Shown piece by piece: positions 36,660-50,877 of a stretch of DNA of 64,000 nucleotides. Source of the DNA: Ottelia alismoides (taxonomy: Eukaryota > Streptophyta > Magnoliopsida > Alismatales > Hydrocharitaceae); contig JAZKJV010010609.1 in NCBI GenBank assembly GCA_037367405.1, positions 248,001-312,000 of the forward strand, written 5' to 3'. Under the pieces are notes generated by a model, which did not search any database, had not been told where the DNA came from, and was given only the letters and a program-made list of their open reading frames with translations. The number at the start of each line of letters is the position of its first letter. The stretch's first letter is position 1. The position numbers and the translations under genes were made by a program.

Positions 36660-38635
36660 TAAGCCCTTGAACAACTAGGCCAAGCAATCGAGGCTTGGGT
36701 TCACAAGAACCGCCTTAGAAGGTTCAATGTGTTGACCACGTTGGGGTTGATGGTGTGGAGGCTGAGAAGGGTGTTGTTGATATTGCTATTGAGGTGGAGG
36801 AAGTTGATACTGATGCTAGTAGGGAGGAGGAGGATACTACTGGTGAGATGCAGCTCCGTATGAATGGTATGGCTGGTACTGGCGGTACATCGGTTCTGGG
36901 TACTACTGATTCTATCTTCAGTTATTGTGATACTGTGGAGACTGGTGGTACTGAGGCTGCTGGAACTAGGCAAATCTCCCTCCTTGATACTGAGGGAATG
37001 GACATGAATTTGCAATCTAGCCCTGTTGAGGTCTTCCTGGACGGGCCAACTACGTGTCATTCGACCAAACTCCATTCACCTCTTGAATGAGAGGCGGTGG
37101 AGGAGAGAATGGATCATAAGGAGACTGGAATTTTGGTTGGTAAACCACAACTGCTATTTTTGTGGTGTCTGGTCGGGAGTCTACATGTAGTATAATTGTT
37201 GGACCGTCGACTACTATTGACTGGGTTGAGGTTTATGTTACGTGGGTTGCTTGTCTTTCTTCTCAGTGGGAATCTCAGGTGGTGTAGTCGCCAACTAGTA
37301 GGCACTGATGGTACTCACTAGCAACTCCATTTCTTGATGATCTGATCCAGCTCGTCCAGATTTTGGGTTCTTTGTTCGATCACAGGTGACTTTTGGAGAT
37401 CTTGTGTTCACTTCTCGATGATATCAACCTTGGAGAGATGACCCCTGATGATGCTAAAGTTGGAGCTCTCATCTCTCTCTGCCTCATGGGAAGATGCCAT
37501 ATGCATATGTTTGTGGATGACCTGAGGTTATCTCTGGTATGTACGAGATGAAGAGAGGGCGACCTCTCCATTGGCCATGTCTTCAAAAATCTGCTAGACC
37601 ACATCTTCATCCTTATTGAAGCAGGATCCCCCACAGGAAGCGTCAACTAATCTTCTACTTTCAATTTTCAGGCCTCTGAAAAATGTTGGACCAAGGTGGT
37701 CCTCGGTATGTCATGGTGGGGGTATTTCTCCTGCAGATAAGTGAATCACTCCCAAGCTTCATGAATAGACTCCCAGTAGCCTGGCAGAAGTTGTTAATCT
37801 TGGCTTGCATCTGGTTGAGCCGACCAAGAGGATAAAACTTGTGAAGGAACACATACTTAAGTCCCTCCCAGGTCGTCACGACCTTTCCCAAATGGTTGAC
37901 CTAGTACAGGGCCTTGTATTAGAGACTGAAAGGAAATGCAACCATCTTGACTATACCTAACAAGATGTTAGGGTAGTGCATGGTTCTATAGATATTAGAG
38001 AACTTCTGCAAGTAAATGTAAGGTTCCTCATTGGTGTTCTCGTGGAAGATGGGAAGAAGAGAAAGGAACTGAGGTTTGAGCTCAAAGTGTCATGCACTGG
38101 TGGGATGTGAATCCACTTGGCCATATGGTTGTCTCCAGGATTATAGGTCTGCTTCAGCATTTAGGCACCTGAGGTCCTTGTTCTTCTTCCTCTTGATCAT
38201 CTCTAGCAATCTCATCTCTCATTTGTTCCTACTCCTTCTTACAAGTTTGTTCCTCAGATCCTTCACAATGTCTAGAAATGCAGTCTGTGCTAGTGCCTGC
38301 TCAGTTACCTGCTGCTAAATGGCTTAGATGGAAGCCATAATTGAGCATTCGCCTGGTTCTAATAGAGTATTGGACCCTGCTCTGTCTAGGGCATCAATTG
38401 TCCTGCTCCTTTCCCTTTTCCGTTGGGGCCATCTCAAGGTCAGAGTCTGATGAAATGAACTCCAGACCAAGATCCATGTCCGTCTTCTATCTGCAATGAA
38501 AGAGGCATCCCAATTAGACCAACTATGAAACTGAATACCAAATACAATGATGAATATGAGATTTGGGTCAATCCCAAATAGTTGAGAATGGAGTAAAAAT
38601 GTTGATTGAAATTGACCTTCATTCACAACGGGCAA
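36660..38635 (-). pseudogene. Gypsy gag relic
   Basis: The capsid core is clear at 37661-37891: TWEGLKYVFLHKFYPLGRLN then INNFCQATG, the retrotransposon-Gag pattern of W-x-x-L-x-x-x-F-x-x-K-F/Y-P followed by I-x-x-F-x-Q. At 37957-38160 LKQTYNPGDNHMAKWIHIPP probably precedes it, and 38324-38635 is the likely N-terminus. 37380-37646 covers the region after the core. 36700-37075 is a repetitive stretch that in one minus frame reads as Pro/Gln/Tyr-rich (YPPPP- and QQHPSQ-like), a common linker before protease. Several frameshifts break the gene. No CCHC knuckle was found. Gag would form the particle. Confidence 0.82.
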
Positions 38636-40722
38636 ATATGGGATAAGAGTGGTCCCAATTTATTAAGAAATAAAAAGAGAGTGGAAAGAAGATGAGGAGT
38701 TTGGAGATCGATTCACAAGGTCCAAATCAGGTTCTCAAGAATTGCCTTGAATTATTGACGATACCGAGTCCATGAAATCGATGTAGGTGTCGGCGGAGTC
38801 CCAATTGGACCATCCATGGATCGACATCGTGGAGGAAAAGAATGATCAATGCAAGAAGAAGGACATGATGGTCAATGAGGAATAAAAGGAATGTAAAATA
38901 GTAGAAAGGCTCGAAACGAGCATGGAGTCAAAGAGGAAATACATATGACAAAAATTTGCACCAGGGCTTGATCTTTGAAACTTAATCTAGATCCATACAA
39001 TAAACAATAAAAAAATGGATTCACCAACTTTACACATGTGAAGCCATAAGGGAATAACTATTTTTATCTTTTCATTTTTAGAGTTATTATTTCAGGCTTT
39101 TCTTTTAACAAGTCCGTAGAAGCTAACCCTATAGGAGCGAGAGTACTGCCAGAAAAGTATCTTGTACTTGTCGTCCTCTTTTGTAACATGTAGTCTACAC
39201 TTTCTGGGGTCCTTGTAACCCTTCCTGGATCCCTACGCAATTAAAGAATGAGAGAGAGAGAGATGAAGTTGATAGGAGAAACCACTACTTCAGACCCCAC
39301 TCGCAACAAAATCACTCGTAAGCGTGCAAGGTCCTAATCGGACACAAGACGATGAGATAGACACACCCATGAGGGCATGGCATAAGCTCAGTACCTCAGA
39401 CAAGGTCAATGTTATACACAAGGCGAGAACAACATCGTTGACCAGGTCCTACTCATCTACGTATGATACAAGCACCAATACTTCAAAAATCGATGTGATA
39501 CACAAGGCAGTTACAAACTAGATTTTTCTCTCTAATCCTTAGCAGGTTTCTCCTCGCTCATGATAGGGGTTTTGATCCCCTCCTAAGGTACTTGAAGACA
39601 ATGAGGGCTTTATGAACCCCAAATAGTGCAATCTATTACAGATTTTAATTAAGTCAAAGTTTATTTAGTAGTCCACTTGTTTTAGTTTTTTAGGTTTTCA
39701 CTTTTTTGGGTATTTTGCATACAAGTGCCTAATAATTTTTTGAATTTTCATTTAAGTCCTAGGTGCTCAAAATCAAACGGAGATAGCAAAAAACCCATGC
39801 AAGTTGACTCAATGATGGAAATCTCACCATAGAAGTTAATGATGCATGCTGAGTTATAGGACTTACAGTGTTTCTCAACTCTCTCCATTTGGTATGCAAA
39901 ACATAATTTTTAAACCTATCTACATGGCAGTGTGCAATCGACAAAATTTCCCTAAGCAGTAATTGCTATTAGTCGTGAAGAACCATATGTTAATATTCAG
40001 AAATGAACCCGAGAGTCTGATCTTGGAGACACCTCGATGCATGCCATAACAAATCCTGCTAGCGTTGTATGGTGCCTCTCTTGTTGCATGGGTTCAAGTA
40101 TAAATAGTTAATAATTATTAATTTGACTTGATCCAAACGTAAGAGAATATATGAACATGATTTTTGTTAGGGTATGGACTTAATAATCGATACAAGTAGT
40201 CCTAAAATCTTGGGGCTTCATGCACATAAAACAAATATAAATAAAGGAAGAAAACTCAAAACATCAGAAGACAAATCAAAATAAAGGCGACAAACACAAA
40301 AAAGCCACGACGAGGCCCCCAGGTGAACAATCACCCGAGCAATGGACCTCTTTAAGTAGAGTAATGTCCAAGTCCAAATTATTATAATTAATAATGAATA
40401 ATAATCACTCTCTCACAAAACACAAAATAAAATCCTAAACTATAATCTACGCTAAGTGTTTCCCATGCTATGCTTGATGCCTCCTACTAGCCAGGGCAAG
40501 AAGGCTAGTCTCCACCATTCTTGGTTGCATCGACTCCCTAAGAAGCCATCCTCGCGTAGTGGGCCCTCACATTAAACACAATAAGACATGTATTAGCACA
40601 AATAATCAAATAATTTGTACATGGAATAAGATCTATATATATGCACAAGAGAAAGAAAAGATAGATAAACATATGTACATGAAAAGAAAAAAAAATTATA
40701 TACAAATTAGGCTACAACACAT
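38636..40722 (-). other. Leader (5' untranslated region) of the Gypsy element
   Basis: About 2.1 kb between PBS and gag, without coding signs. 39720-40722 aligns with 4620-5417 of copy 1. 39320-39520 contains two related blocks (a 'gataca-aggc' phrase at 39413 and 39498) and was probably built by a small duplication. Long leaders are usual in this branch. Confidence 0.65.
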
Positions 40723-40743
40723 TGCTCCCCAGCAACGATGCCA
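40723..40743 (-). promoter_or_regulatory. Primer binding site (tRNA-Asp type)
   Basis: Minus strand TGGCATCGTTGCTGGGGAGC, two differences from the TGGCGCCGTTGCCGGGGA-type consensus and better preserved than copy 1's. The LTR terminus ...AAAACA lies two bases away. Confidence 0.9.
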
Positions 40744-41089
40744 TTTGTTTTGCCCAAGTATACCCGAGGAACTGCCTTGTGGCCCACACAAGGCGGGGCC
40801 ACTAATTCGTTGTGATAACTCTAGGAGATCAATGGACTAAGCAACATGTACCCACAATATATAAATAATCAAAAAATGACAAAAATATGAGTACAATTTA
40901 TTATACTCAACAAACAAAGATGTACAATGTATAAGCATGTAGAGGTCGAACCCCTGAGAGTAAACATGGTGGCCTAATGACTATTCCTAATCAAGGTGAT
41001 TTCTGTACACAAGTGTCCTTTTAATATTTTTATATGGGCTTTTAATTTTTATATTTTTATGTATTATATTTATTTTTTCTATTTTCCAG

Positions 41090-43010
41090 GCCAAAAGGAG
41101 GCTTGCTGGTGGAGTGGAGGGGTGAAAGAGATGCTCAAACTTAAAAGAGCTTGCTTTAAAGCTATGTCTAATGATAGAACATATGAAACTGTCACAAACT
41201 ACAATATAGCTATGAAGGAAGCAAAGAAGGTGTTAAGCAAAGCGAAGTCTAAAGCTTATGAAGTTTTGTACAAATATCTCCATTATAAGGAGGGTCAGAA
41301 GGATATATTCCGGTTGACTAAAGCAAGAGAAAGAAAGACTAAAGATCTTTCTCAAGTGATATGCATGAAGGACGAGGAAGGTCATGTGCTTGTTACTTAG
41401 AAGGATATAGAGACTGGATGGACGCAATAATTCCATAAGCATTTCATTGAGGAAGGAAATAGAGAGATCACTTTGGGCAATCTAGCTAGTAGTGAAAGTT
41501 ACTTAAAGCGTGCATGCTCCAAACGAATACAAAGGAAGAAAGTAGAGGAGGCTTTGAAGGTTGTGAGACATGGGAAAGGTGTAGGACCCAATGATATTCC
41601 TGTGGAAGTTTGGAGAGTTTTAGGTGAGCATGGTTTGACTTGATTTACAAATTTATTCAATGTGATTTGGCGAAGCAAGAAAATACCTGAAGAGTGGAGG
41701 AGAAGCATCGTGGTGCCGCTTTATAAGAACAAATGAGACATTCAAAATTGTTCAAACTATAGAGGTATCAAGCTGATGAGTCACACTATGAAAATTTGGG
41801 AACGTGATCGAAAGAAGGTTGAGGCAAGTTTCTGAAGTAAAAAAAACAATTCATATTCATGCCAGGTCGCTCAACTATTGAAGCCATCCAATTGCTGAGG
41901 AGAACAATGGAGATTTACAGAACTAAAAGGAAGAACCTCCATATGATTTTTATTGATTTAGAGAAGGCTTATGATTCTATCACATGGCAGATATTGTGGA
42001 GAGTTTTGGATAAGAGACAAGTACACATCCTATACATTAACCTCATAAAAGATATGTATGATAGGGCTTCATCTTGTCTAAGGATACAGTCTGGGAAGAG
42101 TGACTATTTTTACATCAATACTGGTCTTCATCAAGGTTCAATTTTGAGTCCATTCCTTTTTAGTTTGATTATGGATGAGTTGACAAGTCACATTCAGGAA
42201 GAGATACCTTAGAGTATGTTATTAGCTGATGATATTGTGTTGATTGATGATACTAGAGATGAATTAAATGGGAAGCTTGAGGTTTGGAGGCATGCTTTGG
42301 AGACTAAAGGATTTCGTATTAGTAGGCTAAAACTGAATATATGAAGTGTACTTTTGACAGAAGCAATGGTGAAGGAATTGGTGTTAAAATTGGTGATGAT
42401 AACATTCAGAAGAGAGATTATTTCAGATACTTGGGATCTATTTTGCAAAATGATGGAGAAATTGATGGAGATGTTATAAATAGAATAAACACAGGTTGGA
42501 TGAAGTGGAGAGGGGCCTCTACTATTCTATGTGATAATAAAATTCCTTTAAAAATCAAAGGAAAGTTTATAAAGCAGCTGTGAGACCTGCTATGCTCTAT
42601 GGATCTAAATGTTGGCCTGTGAACCATAGACATGTGTAGAGAATGGAAGCAGAAATGAAAATGTTAAGGTGGATGTGTGGATACACACGTAAAGATCGGA
42701 TTAGGAATGATGCCATCAGAATGAAAGTGGGTGTATCTCTGATCGAAGATATGTTGTGAGAAAATGTGTAAGGTGGTTTGGCCATGTGCAAAGGATATTA
42801 GTTGATGCACCGGTGAGGAGATGCGAGTTTTGGAATGTTGAACTGGCTAAAAGAGGGTGTGGAAGTCCGAAGAAGTGTTGGAATGAGACTATACGAAGGG
42901 ATCTTAGTTTTTTGGATCTAAACTCGAGAATCACCCAAGATAGATCTAAATGGAGGTAAAAAATCCATGTAGTCGATCCTACTTAAGTGGGAAAAGGTGT
43001 TGTTGTTTTT
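41090..43010 (+). mobile_element. 5'-truncated RTE-like LINE, copy A
   Basis: The plus-strand translation gives the second half of a plant RTE-type ORF. The linker region is at 41100-41397 (ACWWSGGVKEML ... KAKSKAYEVLY ... KDIFRLTKARERKTKDLSQV). RT motifs follow: EEWRRSIVVPLYKNK (41690-41735), NYRGIKL, MPGRSTIEAIQLLRRTMEIY (41859), [34 protein letters not shown] (ADD at 42225-42233, intact) and YLGSILQNDGEIDGDVINRI. The C-terminal region is at 42630-42955 (MLRWMCGYTRKDRIRND, VRWFGHVQR). The endonuclease half is missing, as in most 5'-truncated LINEs. The 3' end carries short gttgttgtt repeats, typical of RTE elements. At least five stops or frameshifts make it dead. Confidence 0.92.
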
Positions 43011-44711
43011 GTTTTTCATTTTTAAATTTATAATTTTATTTCTTTTAAATTTAAATATTATCTACTATTATATAAGGGTAAGTCAATATATATAAGATAT
43101 TGTATATAGGATAAAGAGTATATATAAGAATACAAAAATCAAAAAAATATTAAGAAATATATGCCATTATATATATATTCTTGTTTTTGTTTTTTTTAAT
43201 TTTTATAAGGTAGTTATAATAATTAACAATAATATAAAGTATATATAGACAAATATAAGTATATATAATACAATATAGGGTATTATAATTATACATATGG
43301 ATAAAAATAATTAAAATTTTAAAATTAAATTGTTTTAGGGTTTTTTATATTTTTCTACTATTTTTGTGATTTTTTATGTATTTTTTAAAATTGTTAGGAA
43401 TTTTTAAAGTTTAAAATAGTAAAAAGCTGTGACTAGTTAAATAGGTCGAATTATTTTGGAATTTAAAATACTAAATATAGTAAAAAAATTATCAAAATTA
43501 ATTTTAATATGTAATAATATATAAAGAATATTATCAGATACAAACTAACATTTTTCGATTTTTTGAAGAATTTTTATATTTTTATAGGATTTCGAAGCTT
43601 TTTAATTTTTAATCATTTTCTTTTTCTATTTTTAGGGATTTTTTTTCTGAAGCTCTGAAATTCTATAATATACTAAATATTTTTTTTGAATTTTTCAAAA
43701 GGTTTTATAATTTTTGGGTATTTTCTAAGTCCAATAGGGGCAAAATGTGATCTTTTTTTGTTTTTAATAAATATTCCAAGCCATAAAATGTAAAACAAAT
43801 TGTATGTCCTGAAAGATCATTCATCCAGATACCTTATAATATTTTCCATAATTTTTGTAGAACATATGATATCTATAATTAGACAAACATGCACAAAATA
43901 TGAATACTGACAGGAACCCTTTTGCAAATAAAAATAAGTTTCCATGCACTCCAGGATCCTAAAACAAAATCAAGGGGCAAATGTGCAATTTATTAACAGA
44001 TGTCTATATAAAACATGCTGGCAGGGGCATAAATCAATATACAGAAAGTTCAAGGTCCTCTTTAGAAATTATCCATAAAATTTACACTAAATATACAAAA
44101 TTTTGGACTAATTATAAATTTTAAAATATGTAAAGGTATGGTTGTAAAATACCCAATCACGTGAGGTGGGTCACATGAGGTGAGTTGGCACAGACACCGA
44201 TGTAAATACATAAAAGGGCGAGGGGGTCCATGCAAATAGTAATAATTATTTACACTTTAGACCAAAATTTAAATATTAAATAAAAATATATTAAAAGGAG
44301 AGGGCTTCTGTTATATTTACCCAATATGTGGGTGCCAATGGATGGCTAGGATCGCATCACTTAAAAGATCAACAACCCTGATCAGTCAATAATGCTTCGA
44401 CAATTCACGATCAGGATCGGATCTGCAGCGCAATCGGGCGGCTGGGACTTCGTGCCATCATACAGTGCTGGTGCAATCTAGAGCATGGGCTCCATCAGAT
44501 GGTTCTAGCGGTATCCCCAAGAACAAGGAAGAACACACGAGGTGTCTTCCTTGTTCCGTTGATTCCTTGTGCTCCAAGGCTCCTCCCATGTTGTTGCGAG
44601 TCTCCATGTGTTCCAAGAAATGATCCGCAGCTGGTGGATCATTAGATGAGTCCAGGACCCATCGATGGGGTCCTGGAGGGTCGGTGAAGCACAACCACCC
44701 AGGACTGAAAT

Positions 44712-47342
44712 TGAAGGATATGGGAAGGTCCTTAAGCGCATCATGGAAGCATGAGGATCACATCACATGCGATCGGGAGCAACTAGTTGAACTAGTCGCT
44801 CGTGGCAACGAAATCTTAAAAATTTTCAAACGATGAAACTACATGATCCAAGAACACTTCTTGGATCGTTTCATCTAAACCACAAACAAGTATTAGGTTT
44901 ACCTCTTGAAGCATGGTTACAATCGAGTCTCTAAAAGAAGAGACCTCCTGTCTCAAGTCCAATCCGACAGAGGAGACACGTGCGAGCACGTTGATGAAAT
45001 GCGTGCTCTTCCAATTCATGTTGATGATCCAAGCAGCAAATCTCCTAATCTTGTCACACGAGATCAGACATCTTCTTCACGAGAGAGGCACACCGAAGGA
45101 GACGAAGATCCACGAGCAAACAATCCTGTAGCATAACGATGATGTTACAATGATGGTAACTCTCTCTACGGCTCCATGGTGATGAGAGAGAGATAGTTGG
45201 CATGTAGAGAGAATGAGAGAGAGAGCATATGTTGTTGATCTCTTATTGTTGTAGTTGTCACATGAAGAGCAAAGGGTGCCATTTCTAATATTGTATTCTG
45301 GGATTCCATGGATCACAATCCATGGACTACACAAAATCAATGGATGAGATTGATTTGTGCATCTTTAATGGCCAAGATTTTGTTGTAAAAACACAACAAC
45401 AACTAATTTAATTTGGAATAAATATATGCTGAAAAATCAATATAAATGAATCCCAAATTAAATCAATCAAGCATGGGGATTCAAGGAATGGAGATTGCCT
45501 CCTTCTATAAGGGGGGGGGGGAGGGGGGACAACCATCCTTTCCTAGTGGGAGTTGGTGGCCGTCCACCCTACAAAGTAGGAAGGTGTCTATCTCATGTAA
45601 TCTCATGAGATTACATTATTCCATGGAAATCTCCAATATGTACAACAACACTTGTTGTAAATTATTCTACAAAAATAATTCATAATTATTTTGTGAATAT
45701 TTCAATCATGACATTGGAAAATTATGAATCATATTCACAATCAAAAAAAATGTAAATTACATTTTCAATTAATTGTCTAATGTGAATGCAATTCACATCA
45801 ACATTTAAATTATAAATGTTATTTACAAATAACTCTCTCTTATATATATTATAGTTATAAATCGTATTTATAATATATATGATTAATATGGATATTGTTA
45901 TCCACATTATTCATATCCACGATAATTAAATCACATTCCAACATCTTGGATCTCTATTCTCATGTGCCCAAATAATATGAATCACATTCACAATATTTAC
46001 ATCTTTGATAATTAAATCACATTTCATTTTCTTATATAAATCTCCTTATAATATGAATCAAATTCATATTATTCATGACAATTAGATCACACGACAAATT
46101 ATCCATGAATTCTTTCAAGGATAATGCGCATTCTCTGCGGATACTTGGAGATAAGGACAGGGTGATTGTATTGTTCCACGTATAATGACTTGGATATTGA
46201 GATTACATCTCAAATATAGATCTTTCAGACCTCTCATAGATGCTTGATTAAATCAAGACAGTAAATCTAATCTTCTCATTGTGTGTGAATCACACTCTGA
46301 TCGATGTCTAACATTTGAACCAACATCAGATCACTTCTCTATTGAGAGGAGTCACTTAAATCCAGACCCATTTCGTCACTCCCTAGGAATAGAAGCGTCT
46401 TGTTTATACAATCGTTTATGATCACATCACCCTCAGGTATTCCTAATACCTATACATCATGCATACTCGAAGACCTAATAAATCTGAAGTTTTTAGATCT
46501 CTTTTAGACTATCTCCTTCAGGGTTTTATCATTAAGTTTCTTATTAATCATTGGGAGTCGACATCGATCATATACTTTCCAAAAGCATATAGCATACCTA
46601 GGTGTTGATCATATACTTTCCAAAATTATATATCAAACCTTAAAAATTCAATCAAGCTTCCAAAGTGAGACAACCATGCACGGAATTTGATCCATCCCAA
46701 TATCTCACGAGTGAGCTCATGTCTTTTGGTTCAGTAAATGAACCTGTATGATCCCTTTGAGAGATCGTATTACTCATAATGCCCTTGTATGCACCAACAT
46801 GCTAGTGTATAGACCTTGATTAGGTCATCAAACTATTGGTATGCAAAATGTATAAACTCAGACATATAGTAACATGTCTGTCTCCGATCAGAGGATGCAT
46901 GCCTATATCGTGACAACATACGACATAGGGCTTTGGTTATCTTGATCTCGTTAAGTCATCTCTTTGACCCAACTTATCTAACACCTCCAAACAAATCTCC
47001 ATTCCTATGCAGAGGACCTGCATCAAGAGGTCAGTTAGATATCATCCTTTAGAGAAAGGATTGCCATCTCCTTCTCAGGTTGGAGATCATCTCTTAATAA
47101 TCATTTGATGGTGCTTGATGAGTCCTCAATCGAATTCTTTAGATATTCATCCAAGCACCAACCTTTATGATTCAACAATTGAATCAATAGTTGTATGATC
47201 ATTAAGATGGACATTGTGCATAACCCTAATTGTACTAAGGGACCTATTATGTAAATTAATTATGCTTCATTTCAGATCAGGGAATGATATTTGCAATAAC
47301 ACTTATTGCATAATGGCTCGTCGTGGGCTCGTGTGTCCAACA
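44712..47342 (-). mobile_element. Copia solo LTR A
   Basis: About 2631 bp aligning end to end with the LTRs of 14451-24985 (TGAAGGATATGG ... GTGTGTCCAACA on the plus strand). No internal sequence follows, so it is a solo LTR left by LTR-LTR recombination. Flanks are GAAAT on the left and AAAAC on the right, a mutated target duplication. A G-run of ten lies at 45511-45520. Confidence 0.9.
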
Positions 47343-47926
47343 AAAACCTGGAGCTCTTATGGGTCTCAAACGACCCCTTCAAGATCTGTAAATGGGTTAA
47401 AAAGAATCTTGGGGGGGGGGTCGATCCCGGGCCTTATTGGTGAAGTGTCAGCTAGTGATGATGTGGAATGGAGGGACTTCGGTGAAGGGTGGCAGATGAG
47501 TGCCGATTGCTCGATCTAGACAGGATCAAGGTGCATGGAGTGGACCAAAATGTGGAGAAATGTAAGGGGGACGAATTGGACATGTAGAGTGGGCCAATAG
47601 CAGTCATAGAATGATGGAAATAAAGCCAGAGCTGAGAACTCCAGCGATCGAAGAATTGAATTTAAGGCTAAGATAACGATCTAACTATGAAATAAAATGC
47701 ATGAAAAGAAAAATTACAACTAAATCCACATTGAATTGTATAAAAGGGGCGTAACTCATACTTCAGATTTAGGGAGTAGAGGGGTCGTCGGAGCTCCGCC
47801 TTGGACTTCCTCCACTCCTCCTAGTGTCGCTCAACCTCGGGGGATGCTTCTCCGGGAACACACACGTGAAGCGTGGGGATCTAGGGTTCAAAGAACAATC
47901 AAATTGGGTGAGGAGGATTGAGATTA

Positions 47927-47939
47927 TTATTTATAGACA
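47927..47939 (-). promoter_or_regulatory. TATA box in the duplicated LTR, unit A
   Basis: Minus strand TGTCTATAAATAAT. The box is intact here although the matching site in the 3' LTR has mutated. Confidence 0.55.
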
Positions 47940-48162
47940 TGATGGGCTTATTGCGGATCAAATGGGGCTGATTCGAAAAAGATTTAAGGGATCTAATGAT
48001 CCTACATGAACTACGAGATCCCATCTGCAATTTTTCTTCAAGGCTCAAGACGATTCGATCATTAGATTACCATGGGAAATGGGGAATAGTTGAGTGCTCC
48101 AGGTTCTAACAAAGATCAAAGGCACCAAAGGGTCAGTGACAGAGGTCAACAAAAGAATGGAT

Positions 48163-48188
48163 CTGGTTGGTCCACATGGACCAACCAG
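48163..48188. promoter_or_regulatory. Palindromic LTR site, unit A
   Basis: Same 26-bp palindrome as at 28571 with a single central change (CACATG for CACGTG), a C-to-T type transition at the CpG. Confidence 0.7.
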
Positions 48189-50877
48189 AAAAATGAAAGA
48201 CAAAAATGCCTTGTAAAATAAACAATAATCATTATTGATAAATGAATTTATTAATTTTAGGTTATAAAATAAAAAATGTTTGTTAATTTATGTAGTATTT
48301 TGTTCTTATTTTTATTTATTTTAATGAGGTTGTTTATTACACATTATTATTTACATGTATAGTTATAGCTATATTTACCTATATTATGTGTATTTTATTT
48401 TTATATTGTATTTTCTATTTTATTATTTTATACACTTAATTTATATATTTATGACTTATTTAGATATGCACATATGTATTTTTATTGTATTTTTCTAAGT
48501 TCATTTGTACACTTAATTAAATATAGGTATAAATTATATAGGCATAAGTATAAGTAATTCATCTCTATGTTTGATATATTTATTTATTTTAGTTTATATA
48601 TAATGGTTTTCTTTTTTATTTACATTCACATAATATATATACTATATACAAAATTACAAAAATATAAAATCATGAAAATATAAAGAATAAATTAAATGAA
48701 TATTTTATTCAAGTATATAGTACAATAGGGGTCCAAAACCTAAATTTGCATCTTAACTTCAAATTAAATACCTCCATTAAATAGCTAATTAAAAGCTATA
48801 TACAAAAAAGGGGATCTTTATGCATTTTGAATCCATTTGAAGAAGATATGGGTCTGGGCAATTTAGGTTTTGGAGTTTTATTCATAGTGGAGAATGAACA
48901 TTGTATATTATTTCTGTGTAAATTCAAGTTTGTATTTTTCTTTGCATTTTTATCTACAAATTTTATGTACATAGTTTCTTTACTTAATGTATAGATAGCT
49001 AAGAATAAAGTAGACCCCAATAATGAATTATTAAAAAGATGAAATTAGGGTTTTTATTGTGTGTTTGACCCTTATGTCCCCCTTCTTTATTCCTTGTCGA
49101 CCCAATCATTATGATGCCTAGGTCTTGGCATTTTGGGTCATAAAATACATGCCGTATTTTATTTCTTTTTCTTTTCTTTTCTTTATTATTTTATTTTGGC
49201 TTTAATCAATGTAGTTTATACAATGTTTATACAATAAATAACAAATGTTAATTTAGGCAAAGTATTTATATTTACATGCATTTAGCTATGGAATGAAGGC
49301 CAAATTGAAAGAATAAAGGTGATATAATGGAGATTCATCACCCTTTATACTTACCTTTGTTATTCCATAGCAAACACATATGCATATAAGTGCATAAAAG
49401 AAAATAAAGAAAAGAAAAAGAAAGAATTTGAATCGATTAACTTTTAAACTTGTCCTCATAAAATCGAAGTTTAGAGCTCTGCCATACCTTTTTAATTTAA
49501 GTTTGGTCAAATCCTTGTGTGGGAACCAGACTTGAATCTCAACAGCCTCTGAGACCCACAAAACATTGTTCAAGTCTCCTCAATAGCGAGGTCAGATAAG
49601 TCAACTCATACGCAAACACCTATGACTATGAATCTATCTTGGAAAGTGTGTATGACATGTATCTCTCCTCAACTGAAGCAATAAAAGTCAATCTTCTCCA
49701 ACATGGTGACCCTAATTAGAGTTGTTCAATAAGGATTTTTTTCGAGAAGTAAGGTATTCCTTTCTAAGTTCAAGTACAAGCAACTCAAGAAAAGAAAGTG
49801 GAGAGAAGAAGGGACGGTAGCTAGTGTAGCTACCTATCCTAGGATGCTTGACCAATGTATCCAAGTCATATGACTGCATGCTCGCTTGACTACGAATTTG
49901 AGGCTCATGCTTGCTTATTGGGCTATACATACTCTGGCAGGCATTTTATTGTCATTTATGACTGCCCACTTTTTTGGAGTTTTCATTGCCTTTTTTTGAA
50001 TATTATATACTACAACATTTACCTAAGGACTTTTTCCTCTTAATCTAGTAGACTATCCATCTTTTGATGAATTATTGCTTCCCACAACTTCTGTCATAAG
50101 ACCTCATAGCTACTAGATCGGGTTGGGGTACAATGGCCACAAATATGTGAGTTCTGATGTTTCCATTGGCTTGTGTCTCATGCCGGCAAATCCAGCCCTC
50201 TTCCACTTCAACTGAGGTGAGCAAAGTGTAAAGTGCAAGTGTGCAAGCTAGGTCATTATCAACAAGACTCGTGTGTGTGTTCCAAGATATTCTACTTAGG
50301 CAGTCAAGACAATATTGAGCCCAATCTCATGTTCTCAAATAATTAAGTCTAGCAGACCAAAAGTGCCTCAATTCTAGTTCTTATAAGATTCCACTGATTA
50401 AGTAGATTTAAGGTCCAACCAAGCTTTAATCTCCAGATTTTACTTAGACTAGTTGAATTATCAAACTCAATCCAAAAAATGCAAATGCTATGTACAATGT
50501 AAGGAAAATATTTGTGTGTTGCAATTTTTTGATTTTGATCATTTTATGGAATTTTGAAAAAAGTTTTACAAATTTGTATGCAAGTTTTTGAAAAGACTTT
50601 TGAAAATGTTTTTTTTGGATTTTTCAAAAACAAAAGGTTTTTAAGAGAAGAAATATGTGCAGATATTTATGCAGGAGTGCTTCTTGGGTTTCTACAAGAA
50701 TTGGGATTTAAGAATTTACCCTAACTGGTTATTCACAAGTTTGTGTCTAAATTTAAGGAGTTCTATTTACTTGAATTATATATATAGTTCTCAAAATAAT
50801 TTGCAAACATTTTTACGAATATTTTGAAAACTTTTTTTTGAAGACTAATTTGACAAATTATTTTTACAAACATTTAC

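Larger units (their letters stand above)
40746..50877 (-). repeat. 5' LTR of the Gypsy element, with two insertions
   Basis: LTR sequence occupies 40746-41089, 43011-44711 and 47343-50877 and aligns in order with 26143-31270. A LINE (41090-43010) and a Copia solo LTR (44712-47342) interrupt it. The remaining ~700 bp of U3 expected after 50877 are absent because the tandem duplication junction lies there. TATA (47927-47939) and the palindromic site (48163-48188) are retained. Confidence 0.85.
41791..50877. repeat. Tandem duplication, unit A (~9.1 kb)
   Basis: Unit A runs from within the LINE through LTR, solo LTR and more LTR. Everything in it recurs in the same order at 50878-59517: LINE 3' half, LTR block, Copia solo LTR at the same site, LTR block. 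The junction at 50878-50885 shares AAAATTTG with both the LINE entry point (41791) and the LTR exit point (counterpart at about 31270). Confidence 0.88.

Noticed and set aside
36755..37090. 111-codon plus-strand frame, Glu/Thr/Gly-rich
   Set aside because: Antisense to the Pro/Gln-rich linker of the gag relic; explained as its shadow.
41090..43010. Bacterial group II intron or retron RT
   Set aside because: Motifs (MPGRST, DLEKAYD, HQGS, ADD, WFGHVQR) and the gttgttg 3' end match plant RTE-type LINEs.
49286..49573. 95-codon minus-strand frame in the Gypsy LTR
   Set aside because: Interrupted in the three paralogous LTR copies, so not a conserved gene.
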